From Hirsutella rhossiliensis (Eukaryota > Ascomycota > Sordariomycetes > Hypocreales > Ophiocordycipitaceae), in contig NW_025408678.1 of assembly GCF_020360975.1 (NCBI RefSeq), forward strand, positions 1,860,001 to 1,924,000: a stretch of DNA of 64,000 nt, given 5' to 3'. Under the pieces are notes generated by a model, which was not told the DNA's origin, made no database searches, and was given only the letters and a program-made list of their open reading frames with translations. This document shows, in pieces, positions 10,501 through 20,939 of the stretch (position 1 is its first letter; the number at the start of each line of letters is the position of its first letter). Position numbers and translations under genes: made by a program.

Positions 10501-12554
10501 CGGCCGGCTAGATAAGTCCGACTTCTTTCATCGAGATAGTCGTGATCCCCAGGGCCGGCTAACTGGGCTATTTCTCGCGCCTCGTGCTACCTTCCATCGA
10601 TGGCGTCAGCATCACGATGTCCTCGTCCTCGACTGTACCTACAAGACGAACCGATTCAATATGCCGTTATTGAATATCTGCGCGGCCACTCGAGATAACA
10701 AAACGTTCTCTATTGCCTCTATCTTCTTGAACGGCGAGACCGAGTCCCATTACTATTGGGCTATCTCGTTGCTGCTAGTCCTTTGCGAGAAGGTCGATCC
10801 CATTTCAAGGGTCACTGTCACGGACCGAGATACTGCGTTGCTTAAGGCGTTAGATAGCTTTCGCGAGCTTCAAAACAGTACTAACCTTCTCTGCACGTGG
10901 CATATTAACCAGAATGTCGTTGCGAAATGCAAGCAATTTTCCCTAAGGCATCAAAAATCGGCAATCGAGTCGTACGGGCCCCGGCATTCCAAGCGTTTCT
11001 ACAAGAGTGGAACGAGATCGTCAAGTCACAAGATGTGAATAGCTTCAACGAACGTTTACGCCAATTTGAGACACCAGGCCGCCACCCGCTTGCAGCTATA
11101 CAATACTGTTGCAATACGTGGCTAACGCCTTGGAAGGAGAAGTTTGTATCTTGTTTCGTTAATCAATATCGCCACTTCGGGCGTACAACGACCTCGATCG
11201 TCGAGGGACTTCACTCTCATATGAAGAAGTTCCTTTGGTCCTGTACGGGCGATTTGACGACCGTTTTCCAACGATTCGAACGCTTCTGGGGCCATCAGGC
11301 TGCTCAGATCACAGCGATAGAGAATCGAAACCTCCACAAGATATCAACGTTCTCCCTACAGGCGCCGTATATGCCGATCCGCGAGCGAGTATCGTCATAT
11401 GCGTTAAAGCTACTAATAGATGAGCATCGCAAGATCCCTCTAGACCCCCGAAGTCAACGGGCCAAACCGCCGCCAGGTCAATGTCCTTGTAATTGGGCTA
11501 CTAGTCGAGGGCTACCGTGCTGCCATCGAATCTTCGAGTCTATCAACACCAATACCTCCCTTACACTCGACGACTTCGACCCATTTTGGTATATTCCGAT
11601 CGATACAAGCGCTCAGGGCACAAGCCCTACTCGGGCACCATACGAGCCACAAGTTATCAGGGCTGGGGCCGCCCCAGGGCTCACTCAACCTCGAAGAGTC
11701 ACGGCGGTCAAGATCAACGCGGCGGGATCCGTCACATCACGAGATCGCTGAACGGCATGAGCGGGCTGAGGCTATACGACTGCCTCCTCCTCAACGGCAC
11801 CAGCGGCGATGACGGGTACGGTAACGGCCGCGATGACTTCAACGGAACGAGGGCTGCGGCACATCGAGGAAAACGGCGATACGTACGAGGCAGGCACACG
11901 GATGCAACGGGCGTATCAACAAGCCGGGCGTCAAACGCCAGTCTCTGATGATGACGATCAGCCGGTACGGCGGGAGACCCAAGACTGCATCTTCGTCGCT
12001 GGCCTCACGGACGATGCCGCCCTTGAGGATGTATGGGATCAATTGGAATCACAGTTAGATGAAGCGGATCAGGCACGTAGTGCACTCGAAGAAGGAGGCC
12101 TGTTGTAAACACCAAAGAATAGTCTCATCAGCATAGAAAGCGCAGTACGAATAGCTTCAATTTTGGGTGCCTTATCGTTGAAGGAGAACTGTTACTACCT
12201 GGCTCTACTTATCGTAGAGAATGTGTGCATACAAATTGGCGGTATCGGCCCTCTTCGGCCGTCAGCCACAGTTAATCCACTTTTTGGGTGTACAGTTAAT
12301 GAAAGTGGGTGGATAGATAACTTGGGCCTTAATTTTCAACTTCACTGGCGGCTGATGAGAATGAAGTCTCTTCACACCTTTACCCTTCTCCGCCTGCACC
12401 CGTCGCAAGCCACCAGCGTTGTGGTCCGTTTCGTCTTGGTCGACGGAGGGCCGGCGGCCGCGTCATGCCGGGCGTCGCGGTCCGGAACATGGACGCCGCC
12501 TTCTTCTGGAGCCGGCGCGATGGGCACCAGCTTTCTCTTCTGATGGGAATCCAT
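7544..12554 (-). CDS. Zn2Cys6 fungal transcription factor, split by a MULE in intron 1
   Basis: Five exons on the minus strand: 12554-12378, 9626-9072 (or to 9051), 8988-8663, 8569-8207 and 8084-7544, giving about 653 or 660 residues. All junctions keep phase. Joining exons 1 and 2 restores a perfect zinc cluster C-x2-C-x6-C-x6-C-x2-C-x6-C (Cys50, 53, 60, 67, 70, 77), with the intron exactly before Cys60. A short coiled-coil linker follows (KKKHGALEGENGKYKELL), then a fungal-specific transcription factor domain in exons 2-5 (for example LITEYFTWDHAYLLPSVDR, ALWGLFVFES, SQIPPPRIPQPF). The family binds CGG-containing sites in the nucleus. Intron 1 is 2,751 bp because a 2,611-bp transposon sits in it; without element and target duplication it would be 132 bp. 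The frame is open up to 12707; ATG 12554 is my preferred start. Whether the long intron is spliced is unknown. Confidence 0.8.
8085..8206 (-). other. intron 4 of the transcription factor, containing a microsatellite
   Basis: 122-bp intron. Donor GTGCGC; two possible acceptors six bases apart (ATAG and CTAG), both in frame, so the product may vary by two residues. The intron carries the CA/CTCA repeat listed separately. The other short introns are 8989-9071 (or 8989-9050; donor GTTAGA or GTGGGA) and 8570-8662 (donor GTCAGT). Confidence 0.65.
8101..8150. repeat. CA and CTCA microsatellite
   Basis: A run of CA dinucleotides followed by about six CTCA units, lying inside intron 4 of the transcription factor gene, where length changes would not alter the protein. 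Confidence 0.95.
9710..9717. repeat. left 8-bp target site duplication (TTAATTTT)
   Basis: Identical to 12329-12336 on the other side of the MULE; the first G of the element could belong to either side, so 8-9 bp. Confidence 0.85.
9718..9814 (+). repeat. left terminal inverted repeat of the MULE
   Basis: Begins GGGCCCAATTATCTAT and aligns with the reverse complement of 12232-12328, including the shared core ATTAACTGTACACC and a second shared block GCCGATRCCGCYAATTT at its inner end. Confidence 0.9.
9993..11751 (+). pseudogene. MULE transposase with frameshifts
   Basis: The coding track changes frame at least twice. The N-terminal part opens at 9993, shifts near 10020-10045, continues in a frame open to 11038, and shifts again at a run of T and C near 10938 into a frame that stops at 11749-11751. 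The main domain has the MULE/FAR1-type DDE core: Asp in DCTYKTNRF and Asp in VTDRDTALLKAL, followed by CTWHINQNV. The C-terminal part has a SWIM zinc motif, C-x-C-x9-C-x-H (CPCNWATSRGLPCCH), that MULE transposases use for DNA binding. Each shift looks like one missing base. It could be a decayed gene or assembly error; as written it makes no full protein. Confidence 0.82.
11809..12108 (+). CDS. small acidic ORF in the MULE, downstream of the transposase
   Basis: A 99-codon frame, rich in Asp, Glu and Gln (ends DQLESQLDEADQARSALEEG), between the transposase stop and the right inverted repeat. It may be a frameshifted C-terminal tail of the transposase rather than a separate gene. No domain recognised. 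Confidence 0.3.
   Translation: MTGTVTAAMTSTERGLRHIEENGDTYEAGTRMQRAYQQAGRQTPVSDDDDQPVRRETQDCIFVAGLTDDAALEDVWDQLESQLDEADQARSALEEGGLL
12232..12328 (-). repeat. right terminal inverted repeat of the MULE
   Basis: Reverse complement begins GGCCCAAGTTATCTAT and matches the left repeat over about 97 bp with scattered mismatches and small gaps. Confidence 0.9.
12329..12336. repeat. right 8-bp target site duplication (TTAATTTT)
   Basis: Matches 9710-9717 exactly and abuts the right end of the MULE. Confidence 0.85.
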
Positions 12555-12707
12555 CACCGCCTGATGTATTGGTGAAAGCCCCGAAAGACTTGTACTAGCT
12601 TCTCGATCAGCCTTGGTTCTAAGAAGAGGTGGTAGGGAAGAGTCGGTCCGGCCGTTGGTGGACGGTTTCCGGTATAAGAGCTCAAGCAGCAGCATCATGG
12701 GCGCCAT

Positions 12708-13522
12708 TAAGAACCTAAGAGAGGCAAATTCACGCCCGTGTTAATTTTTTTCGGGCGCACTGGTTAATACCATTGAAATCTTTCGTCCAATCAGCCCAGG
12801 TACATGGGCCAGCTCGGAGCAACGTCCGAGGGCCAAGCAATGCCGGGCAAATACCTCACAGTATCGTCATGTGCCAACGAGTGTTGCACAGGGTGCACCG
12901 GTATCGACCAAGTACCACTATACCACACCTACGAGTACTCCATGGGCTTAAAAGGCTCCTCGCATGAAATTCTACGCTCGGACCTGTTCGAGGGGCCCGC
13001 TCCAATTCGTCCGGGCGGCTCAAATGGGCAACGCCAAGCCTGGCAGCTTCGTGGTGGCCGTCGGGTTGAAATATCGCAGACAATCAGAGCAAAAGTCTGC
13101 GGTGTTGCGACGACATTAAAATAGAACAGCAAAAAGGATGTCCTGCTTTCGATCCATAAAACCTAGTTTGAAAAGCACCATGTGGAAGAAATTTATCAAA
13201 GGCGTGTCGACCGGTGCTATCACCATCCTTCGCGCTCGTATTGGCCGTGGAAACGCTACCCGGCCTCCAGAGCCCGTGGTGAAACCGAGACCCTGCCGTA
13301 TGGTGCCCAGTACCTCGACGGCTACCACCTCTACTGCCTGACGACGCCTTTACACACCAAGCACGTCGGTGGGCATCACCATCTTGGGCCGGGGAGCGTA
13401 GAGAACAAGGATTCCGCAGGAGCAATGCTGTACTTGACGACGGCCCGGTGACTCCGAGGCTCCTCTCCTTTTTCCCTTGTTGCCCCAGCCTGACTTCCTT
13501 GTCCGTCAGGTGGCGCCGAAGC
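12708..13522. other. upstream region of the transcription factor, no clear gene
   Basis: Beyond the 5' end of the minus-strand regulator. It should contain the regulator's promoter. Several short open frames exist on both strands; only the one at 13116-13328 looks protein-like and it is listed separately. Confidence 0.4.
13116..13328 (-). pseudogene. unrecognised coding-like fragment
   Basis: A 70-codon minus-strand frame with balanced composition (it contains VAFPRPIRARRMVIAPVDTP and then INFFHMVLFKLGF). It looks more like protein than the other short frames here, but I recognise no family. No continuing exon is evident on either side, and the LINE inserted just upstream at 13537 may have cut its 5' part. 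Could be chance. Confidence 0.25.
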
Positions 13523-13536
13523 TGGTCAGCCGTCAA
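13523..13536. repeat. LINE target site duplication, 3' copy
   Basis: TGGTCAGCCGTCAA, identical to 15194-15207, directly next to the TTTAG-repeat tail (13537-13556). Confidence 0.92.
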
Positions 13537-13556
13537 TTTAGTTTAGTTTAGTTTAG
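13537..13556 (-). repeat. LINE 3' tail, (CTAAA)4
   Basis: Four perfect 5-bp units (TTTAG on the plus strand) ending exactly at the target duplication. Confidence 0.9.
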
Positions 13557-13902
13557 TGTATTTTCCGTCCAGCAACTTTTGGTCGCTCAGGTCTCCGCAG
13601 GGGAGCACAGGACGTGCTGAGCTAGCAGGTGTCTACATGCTACATATCGTACACTTCACCCACTATCCAGCATTTCATCGGCTCAACGGCGCTCATGACA
13701 AACCTGTTGCCCGTCAGCGGGACGTCCAGGCATGAAGAAAGCTGTCCCGTGGTCAGATCAGCCAATTTGCTTCTGGGGCCTTGCAGCCCTTGATGACCTC
13801 GGCGATCGCATGGTCGCGAGACCTTGACGCCGCCCGAGATCGGAGCAGGTAACAGAAAGGATTGAGAGGAAAGGTAGGGTGAGAGAGGAGAATGATGACC
13901 GT

Positions 13903-15193
13903 CTAGTGGCGTGGGCAGATCCCTCCGAAGAAGGAGCTCGCTTTCGCCAGCCTGACGAATTTGTCAAAGTCCTTGCCGATTGCGCGGTTGATGGCTGCAG
14001 CCGGCCAAGGTGCAAGCCGCATACGATGCCGTGGCGCAACCTTTCTGCAGTAAAAGATGTGTGCTGGCTCTTTCGTCTTCCGCACGAGCACGTCAGTCGC
14101 GCATTGTCGTGACCAAACCTTTCGTGGTAGTCAGCAAAATCCCCATGGTGGGTTCTTGCTGCAAGCAAGTTACGAAGCAGGGGCCGAGAGCGCCAATTCT
14201 GACGGGCAGCTGGTTGTGGCTTTAAGCCTCAGGTCTCTGTATCGCTCCGGCGCAGAGGCTTCCCACCAGGCCTTGAAAGCCTCTTCCGGCTGCTGTCGGG
14301 CAATCTTTCGCAGGTGCGCTAGCGTCGGGACGTTATCAGCGGGTTCTGGCGGTGATGCTCCCGCCTTTGCCAGAGCATCAGCCTCCTCGTTGCCTGGGAT
14401 GTCAGCATGGCCGGGGATCAATGGACCTCCACAGCTCCGTATTTTCGCGCCAAGATTGAAACTCAAGGAAGACCTCTTGCGAGGAGTCGCTCGGCGTGCC
14501 CCGTAAGCATGTTGCGGTCGCGAGGTTGTCGAGGCAGACAAAGATGCGGTCAGTTTCTGGAAGGCTCACCGCAGCCTTCAACCCTCAACGCACCTTTCGC
14601 CTCAGCGTCGAAAATCTCGGCGGGCCCGAGACGGCCCTTGTCGCGCAAGACGGTGGATCCGTCCCGATGAACAACATAGCCATATCCGGCGTGGCCTTCG
14701 GTAGAACGGGACCCGTCGGAATAGACGACCAGAGTTCGGGGCGATAGTGCCTGGAGCCAATCGCGAAATTTCTTCGCCGTCTCATTTTCGATGCACTCTG
14801 CAGAGGCGCAGTCTGCTCTTCGACAAATCCGCGCTGCAGCAAGGCAGGCCTTGGGCAGCTTGGTAGCAATTCGTCGGAGCGCCGCAGCTAGTCCGGAAGG
14901 GTTTGGCTGCTTTTGGTACTTCAGCTTGATCATTTCATTCAGTATAGGGGCTTTTGGCCTCGACGTGCGCTTCACGAGCGGATGAGCTTCGTCCAGGGAT
15001 TTGAGACGCGCAGCAAATGCAGTCCGGCGCGCCTCGAGCAGCAGAGGGACCGGCGGTATCCCTGCCTCCCGGTGCAGAACATTCGTTGGTGTAGTTCTCC
15101 ACACTGGCAGGATAGCCCGAAGAGATGTGTAGAGTGCCTTGCTCATCTTCTTTACGAGGTGTCCGATCCTGGACGGTCCTTCCTTGCCCGGCT
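13903..15193 (-). pseudogene. LINE ORF2 C-terminal part: RNase H and terminal Cys-His motif
   Basis: Pieces in three frames. From 15193 the track gives the region after the reverse transcriptase (MSKALYTSLRAILPVW), then an RNase H domain starting VVYSDGSRSTEGHAGYGYVV, with the Glu motif EIFDAEAKGAL. After a shift near 14540 it resumes with IPGHADIPGNEEADALAKAG, the RNase H histidine/aspartate end. After a further shift near 14110 it ends with a cysteine-histidine motif typical of LINE C-termini (CSCG then HIFYC) and a stop at 13903-13905. The 3' UTR runs from there to the CTAAA tail. Truncated at the 5' side and frameshifted, so inactive. Confidence 0.85.
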
Positions 15194-15207
15194 TGGTCAG
15201 CCGTCAA
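15194..15207. repeat. LINE target site duplication, 5' copy
   Basis: TGGTCAGCCGTCAA, identical to 13523-13536, at the truncated 5' end of the LINE. Confidence 0.92.
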
Positions 15208-16000
15208 AGTAGTTTAGCACAGTCGGCCAGGGTAACTACTAACCTCCCCCTCCCCCCCCCATTACTAGTGTAGAGACACGCCTCACCCCCCTTTCTTGCT
15301 GCAGAAAGCCCTTGGACTGCCGTAAGGAGCAGGCGGGTCTCGGGCTCCACAGTACGTAGTTACCAAGGATACACGCGTTGCTAAGCGTATCATATTTGCA
15401 GAGGCCGCGATCAAGGGGTGTAGATACGTGTAAGCCGGATCTGCGGAGGCTTCCCCGTAGTGCATTTTCTAGAGAGCTGATGTACCGCTGGTATCGGCGT
15501 CTTTATTCGTCATAAGCCCTGCAAGAAACCTGCTTGCTCCTCAGCTCCTTTACGGAAGCGAGGGACGGGGAAGCAAGTGGTCCGAGCCGGAGGAAACGTG
15601 CCGGCGGAAAGGGCGAGAATATCTCAACCGTCTGCAAGCCACACGTTACACTCGCAAAGGCGGCATGAACGGGCCAACAAGACCCCTAAGCTCCTTGGCG
15701 ACCATTCTTCAAAAATTCCCTCTCCTATGCGTATGATTTAGGCCCCCTAGGATATATATTTAGGTGGTGGTTCTGCGAGGTGGAGATATGAGCGGGTGCC
15801 CCCTTTACGAAAAAAGTATAGGTTTACCGTAAATGTGCTTCCGTTTTTAAAGGAAGTGCTTCTACTTCTAGAGGATAGGCTGCCCTTTTCGGAGGATATT
15901 TTACGAAGCGCCGGTAGCGGGGCGTGCGCTATTCGTCTCTACCCCTTAGCTATAGCTCCGAGGTGCCTTACTATCCCCGGCCCGCACCGACCCCCTAATT
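15208..16000. other. transition from gene-like to AT-rich sequence
   Basis: No supported gene. A pyrimidine run lies at 15243-15260. From about 15720 TA dinucleotides rise and by 16000 the sequence is fully AT-rich, marking the edge of the RIP-affected block. Confidence 0.6.
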
Positions 16001-17140
16001 AAATTATAGTATATTAATTTTAACGTTAGAATATATTAATTAATAGGCAATATACTATTCGGCTATAAACCTTTACTCTATTTTCTAGAAGCTTTAAGAT
16101 ATATAAGAGTAAAGTATAGTAGTATTAAAAAGCTTACTATAAGCTTAGTACTTACTAGCCTATTATTAGTTAAAGCGCGAGCGACTTTAGAAATATAGGG
16201 CTATTAAAAAGCGGTATGCTAAGATAACGAAGGTTAATATATATAAAGTAAAATAGAAATAAATAAGGTAAGCGACCTTTTTATTATATTTAAGTAATAA
16301 GCTAATAAGACTAGATATTATATATACTTATTAGTCGATCCGCTTAATTATTTTATAGAATCGATAAAGGAAAATATTATAATATTTTTAAAGTAGATAC
16401 TTAACTTATATAGAAGGATTTATAAGAGAAGTACTATATATACTTATAAAAGAATTCTTTTCTAAGTATACTAAAAGTCTATTAAAGTTAATTTTAGTAA
16501 GTAAGCGAATAAAGAGATTAATAATATAAGTTTTATCTTAATTATAGAAGTTTATATCTTATATAATTAGCTTACTACTTAATAGTATATTAATAGGTAT
16601 TTAACTATTTATTATAAGCTTAATATACTACTAAATAAGAAGCTTATTATAAACGTTAATAATATATATCTTATATAGTATTATTATTAGGTTTATAATA
16701 CTTTAGTCTTTCTTAATAAGCGCTAATATATATAGTTAGCCTTCTTAATTTTACTTTAAGTATATATAGCTATATATCTTAAAGTACTTATATATAAGTA
16801 ACTTAATATAAACGCTATTAACGACTATTACTTTAGCTATAAAGATAAAGTAACTTAGGTAGACTATATAGATAAATTTAACTTAAAAGAGAATAATTTT
16901 AAGATAATTTACTATAAGGACGTCTAGGTACTCCTCCTTAAAAACCTAGATAGAGGAAGAGATCTTTTAGCTATAGAGGTAACGCTTAGGTTTATAAAAG
17001 GCTAAGAGTAAAAAGAAAACCTATAAGTAATTCCTTAGTACTTATACTAGCTCTAGCTTATACTAGGTTCTTAGTAAAACCTTTATCTTTTATAAGGTCG
17101 ATAACTTATTATTTAATTCTTAAGGTATATAAGCAAAAGC
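16001..17140. other. AT-rich RIP-type block, no readable gene
   Basis: Strongly TA-rich, with TG and CA nearly absent and stops in all frames. It is presumably a decayed repeat, but I could not identify which family. Confidence 0.6.
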
Positions 17141-17142
17141 GG

Positions 17143-17590
17143 AATTTTAGGAAATCAAGGAATCACGTAAGACTACGTGATAGAGGGGAAGAAGGAGTAT
17201 AAGGTAGGATTTTCAACGGAATTTATTGGTAGTGTATTAGTGTGTGGAAGAGGTGTTAAAGTTAATAATTTTTTACCTATCTACTAGCGGACATGCTGTC
17301 TTATATAGACAATTGTAGCTGAACGGAAGAACCTTTCGGGACCAGATTTAGGCTGCCGTATAGCCCTGAGACTAGGGAATTCCGTGATACCTCGAGTGAA
17401 TCTAGAAGTGTCTTGGTTCTATTGATATTTGTGTTTAAAGGAGGTTGGTCGTGCCGGTATTCTTAAGAGGTCTTAGCTAGTATTCTAAGCTAGCTCTGTT
17501 CCTTCGATTCCCGATTATACGATAACCAGCAACCCGTTTAATGCATAATAACATATAAAATAACGAGCGATTCTTGCTCTATAGGATGAG
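17143..17590. repeat. un-RIPed island, candidate solo LTR
   Basis: About 450 bp with many TG dinucleotides and normal composition inside an otherwise RIP-mutated block. It starts with the inverted pair ATCACGTA / TACGTGAT and ends with TTCGATTCCCG and AACCAGCAACCC, features I associate with fungal Copia LTRs. I see no coding frame and no clear target duplication. A solo LTR is a guess; another short recent insertion is possible. Confidence 0.3.
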
Positions 17591-17819
17591 ATTTTGTCTA
17601 TAATTAATATACTACTTATTAGCTTATATAATCGGGAGAGTATATTATAGCTGCTTTATTTATAGTAGGAACACCGTTCCTTATATTAATACTATACTTT
17701 ATTTATTAGCTCTTATACTTCTTAACTAAGTATTAAAAGCTAATATCTAAAAAGTAAATAACTTTTATTAAATTAAAGTCTTATCCTTATAGTATTCTTT
17801 AAAGTTTCGTTAGTAAAAG
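17591..17819. other. AT-rich RIP-type sequence
   Basis: TA-rich flank between the un-RIPed island and the left LTR fragment of chromovirus copy A2. Nothing recognisable. Confidence 0.5.
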
Positions 17820-18230
17820 TATTATATACTAGTCCCTTAATATAAGGCCGGTACTTAACCTTACTATTTACTTAGATCTAGTCTAGGTCTAATAAGTAAC
17901 TAAATAGACTAGCTACTATATATACTTAAATATATTATATAGACTAACTACTATATATTATTACGCGTATTAAATACGGACTAGCTACTAGTCTTATAAG
18001 TTTTAAAGTAAAAGTAGTAATAACTATTTAAATTTTTCTTTACTTACCTAAGATCTAGTAGGTTTTCTATCTTTTATATATACTATAGTAAGTATAAGAC
18101 CTTACTTAAGGCTTTAACTAAGTATTATCTTAATATTATAATTATATAATATTAATATAGTATATTTAAGGGTATTTCCTAGTATTTTCCCTAGGTAGGT
18201 ATAAGTATTTCCTTATAATTTCCCTGCTAT
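17820..18230 (-). repeat. chromovirus A2, LTR, left 411 bp
   Basis: Aligns base for base, allowing C-to-T and G-to-A changes, with the first 411 bp of the A1 LTRs at 22263 and 31357. It stops at GCTAT (18226-18230), where element B begins; the LTR resumes at 56872. RIP is heavier here than in A1, since CG sites are also lost. Confidence 0.88.
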
Positions 18231-18416
18231 TATAAGAGTCTTTAACTATTATAGGTTATAGGCTTAAGCTATAGCCTAAGATATATAGTTATATATAGAG
18301 GGCTAGATCCTATATATATATATATAGGCTAGCTATATATAAAAGAGCTCTATATAGCTTATTAATATTATTTTATAAATAGTACCTATATATATACCTC
18401 TACTTACTTTATAATA
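18231..18416 (+). repeat. element B 5' LTR
   Basis: 186 bp, starts TATAAGAGTC, ends TTATAATA; the partner is at 56681-56866. Confidence 0.85.
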
Positions 18417-19330
18417 GTATAAGCTATTAACTAATAGATTTAATAGATATCTCCTTAAAAAGGGTACCGCCTCTTTAAAGGAGTACCCCGCTACCCCTTA
18501 AGCGGATAGAAAGTATTATAGCTATCTTAGAAGCGATTAAAAGTATAATAGCTAGTAAGAAAAATAAGGTTCTCGCTATACTAAGGGAGCTATTTATAAG
18601 ACTAGCGTTAACCCCTATAACCTCTATAATACTAGTTATAGTAGCGGTACTATTAATATAAAAGCTACTTCCTTAGCTAACTTAAGATAGTAAGCTTAAG
18701 TCCTTTTACTTCTTCCTTAGCTAGTTATAAATAAAGTTTATAATAAATAAGAAATAAGGCTTAAATAGCTATTATAATATAGCGTAGTATTTACTCCTTT
18801 ATATACTACTAGAGCCCTAGATATAGTAGATCTTTAAATTCTAAGATAAGGGCGGCCTTAAAAGTAAACGCGACCTATAGGACTTCTTTTAATATATTAT
18901 ATATACGTTTAGTAACGTATAGGAGTAGGAGAAGGTATAAGATAGGCTATAGACCCTTAGGTAAAGGGATAAGTAGACCTTTAGTAAATTCCTCTTTAAC
19001 TATAAAAAGATACTCTTATAAGCGGCGGGAACTATAGTATAAGAAGATAGTATAAAGCTTATATAGTTATAGAACTTAATTACGCTAGCCCTATAGAAAT
19101 AGTTTAAAAAAAACTTCTTATAAAACTAATATATACTTATAGCGGGTATATATTATAACTAAAATACTAACTAATACTAAGAATTAATTTAGCGGTATTA
19201 ATTACCCTTAGTAATAATACTATACTAAGGCTAAAGGGTAGGTAAACGTAGTAGCGGCCCTTAATATACCGGGCTTAACTAAAGCGCGTAGCGTAAAGAG
19301 ACGTTACTTAAATTTATATACCTTAATAGG
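18417..19330 (+). pseudogene. RIP-destroyed gag-like region of element B
   Basis: Between 18.7 and 19.1 kb one plus frame reads as a plausible gag matrix/capsid region when RIP-type stops are treated as former Trp or Gln codons. There are stops throughout, so nothing is translated. The position just inside the 5' LTR fits gag. Low certainty. Confidence 0.3.
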
Positions 19331-20700
19331 GTAAGTTAATAAACCTAAAGTAGTAATATAATATTAGCTTAGGCGCTAAGCGACTATATAAAAAAAGTAA
19401 TATACGATAAACTTATAGGCTTTATCCTAAGCGTATAGTTTGGTAGGGTATAGGTAGTAGTCGAACGGCTCTTTAAGGCAAAGAGCCGCGCTAGTAGCGC
19501 GTTGTTAGTAGTACTCCGCGCGGACGAGAGCTTTAAGATAATAATCTAAGAAGCAATTAAGAAGGTAGTTAAAGAAGAACTCTACCTAGGCATCGCTTTA
19601 GGCCTAGGGGGCCTAAAGTAAACCTAGGCTATAGTTATAGCCGAGACTAAGGGACCGACCTAATATAAAGCCGCGGTAAAATAGGTCCTACTATACTATA
19701 AACGCGAGATTATTATAGTCCCTATTAAGGCACCGCCCGAAATCCTAAGCCGTAAACTAAAGGATATAGTAAAAGCGGTAAATATAGCCCTAAAAGCTAT
19801 AAGCGCTATAGCGGTAAGGCACCTTTAAAGTAGAGATATCGTGGTTATATTTAATACCTTAGTAAGAGCCTATTAAAAGGACTAAGGCTAGGTTAAGGCT
19901 ATATTTAAACTAAAGGCTATAATTACCTACTATATATATATAGTAGTCGCTAAGAATATCCCTTTAAGGGTAGCGATAGTAAATAAGGAGCGATTACTTT
20001 ATAAGATTATAAAGGTAAATAAAGTTAAGGTCCTCTAGGCTTAGACGCTATACCCTTAATCTAAGATATTAACGGCGATAACTATACTTATTAAGGTTAG
20101 TAGCTTAAAGGAGGCTAATAGGCTTTACGACCTAAGCTTAGTCTTTAAAGTATAAATCTTTTAATATAAACCCTATAATAAGTTAGTCTAACTATAAAGG
20201 TACTATAACTATTATAGGTATAGCTATATTACTAAGCGGTATATATCGATATAACTCTATAGCTAATATAAAAGTATAGTATATAATAAAGGTAAGGATA
20301 AATATAAGGCTAAGAAAGGCGAAATCCCTTATAACTATATCTTATATTAAAGGGACTACTTATTATAGACTTAAATATACCTTATAGTAAATAAAGCTAA
20401 GGAAAAAGTAAGGGAAAACTACCTATAATAACCTTAATAGTTCGCGAATACCTAGACTTATACTAAGTAATAGGTACTACCTACTATTAAAACCTAAGGT
20501 ATTTTTAAATTAACCGCGGTTTAAAAGTAAGGACTAAGTAGACCGCGCTAAGATAAAAGGTTAAGCTTAAAATACCCGCTAGCTAGTAAGGCTAGGGAGG
20601 CTAAACTAAGTATAAATAATATTTATAGGTATAGTAAATAGAGAAGCGCTAAGAGATAAAGCGCCTCCCTCCTTATATAGACGACCCCTTTTATCTTAAC
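19331..20700 (+). pseudogene. Tad-like LINE ORF1, RIP-destroyed
   Basis: Plus-strand readable pieces resemble Tad-type LINE ORF1: PIKAPPEILSRKLKDIVKAV near 19720-19780, IPLRVAIVNKERLLYKI near 19960, and a zinc-knuckle region near 20190-20420 where the cysteines have become tyrosines (RYYNYYRYSYITKRY), as RIP of TGC/TGT would give. It ends near QFANT at about 20440. Many stops. Exact LINE boundaries are not visible. Confidence 0.6.
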
Positions 20701-20939
20701 CCTACTTATATATAACTAATAGTACTATTTTAGAATATATAAAAGAGATATAAGCTAGCTTAGTTAGCGCTTTACTACTAAGCTAGCTTTAACTTAATAG
20801 TATTATAAAAAGTAAAAGCTATACTAAGAGGTAGGGCTTTACTTTTTAGAGCGGCGCCCTATAGCTTAGTTTATAGGGAGGGGAGGTACGCGGTATATAT
20901 ATATAAAAGGCTTAGGCTAGGGACTTAGTTACCTTAGTT

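Larger units (their letters stand above)
9718..12328 (+). mobile_element. Mutator-like (MULE) DNA transposon
   Basis: A 2,611-bp element bounded by imperfect inverted repeats of about 97 bp and by the 8-bp duplication TTAATTTT at 9710-9717 and 12329-12336. It encodes a MULE-type transposase in the plus direction, antisense to the host gene. Base composition is like the surrounding genes and there is no RIP signature, so the insertion is probably recent or single-copy. It sits in intron 1 of the Zn2Cys6 regulator. The transposase frame is broken, so this copy would need enzyme from elsewhere to move. Confidence 0.9.
13537..15193 (-). mobile_element. 5'-truncated Tad-like LINE
   Basis: A 1,657-bp minus-strand non-LTR retrotransposon fragment. 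Its 5' end (15193) and 3' end (13537) are each followed directly by the same 14-bp sequence, TGGTCAGCCGTCAA. The 3' end is four perfect CTAAA units (minus strand) abutting the duplication, which replaces a poly(A) tail. Only the last part of the pol ORF is present. This is the standard footprint of target-primed reverse transcription with early abortion. Not RIP-mutated. Confidence 0.9.

Noticed and set aside
13084..13536. 150-codon minus-strand frame starting MTADQ
   Set aside because: Its start lies in the LINE target duplication, and the same MTADQ start recurs at 15207 for that reason only. Composition is Ser/Gly/Arg-rich without a domain.
13537..13556. Telomere-like repeat
   Set aside because: The unit is TTTAG, not TTAGGG, only four copies, and it sits exactly at a LINE 3' end.
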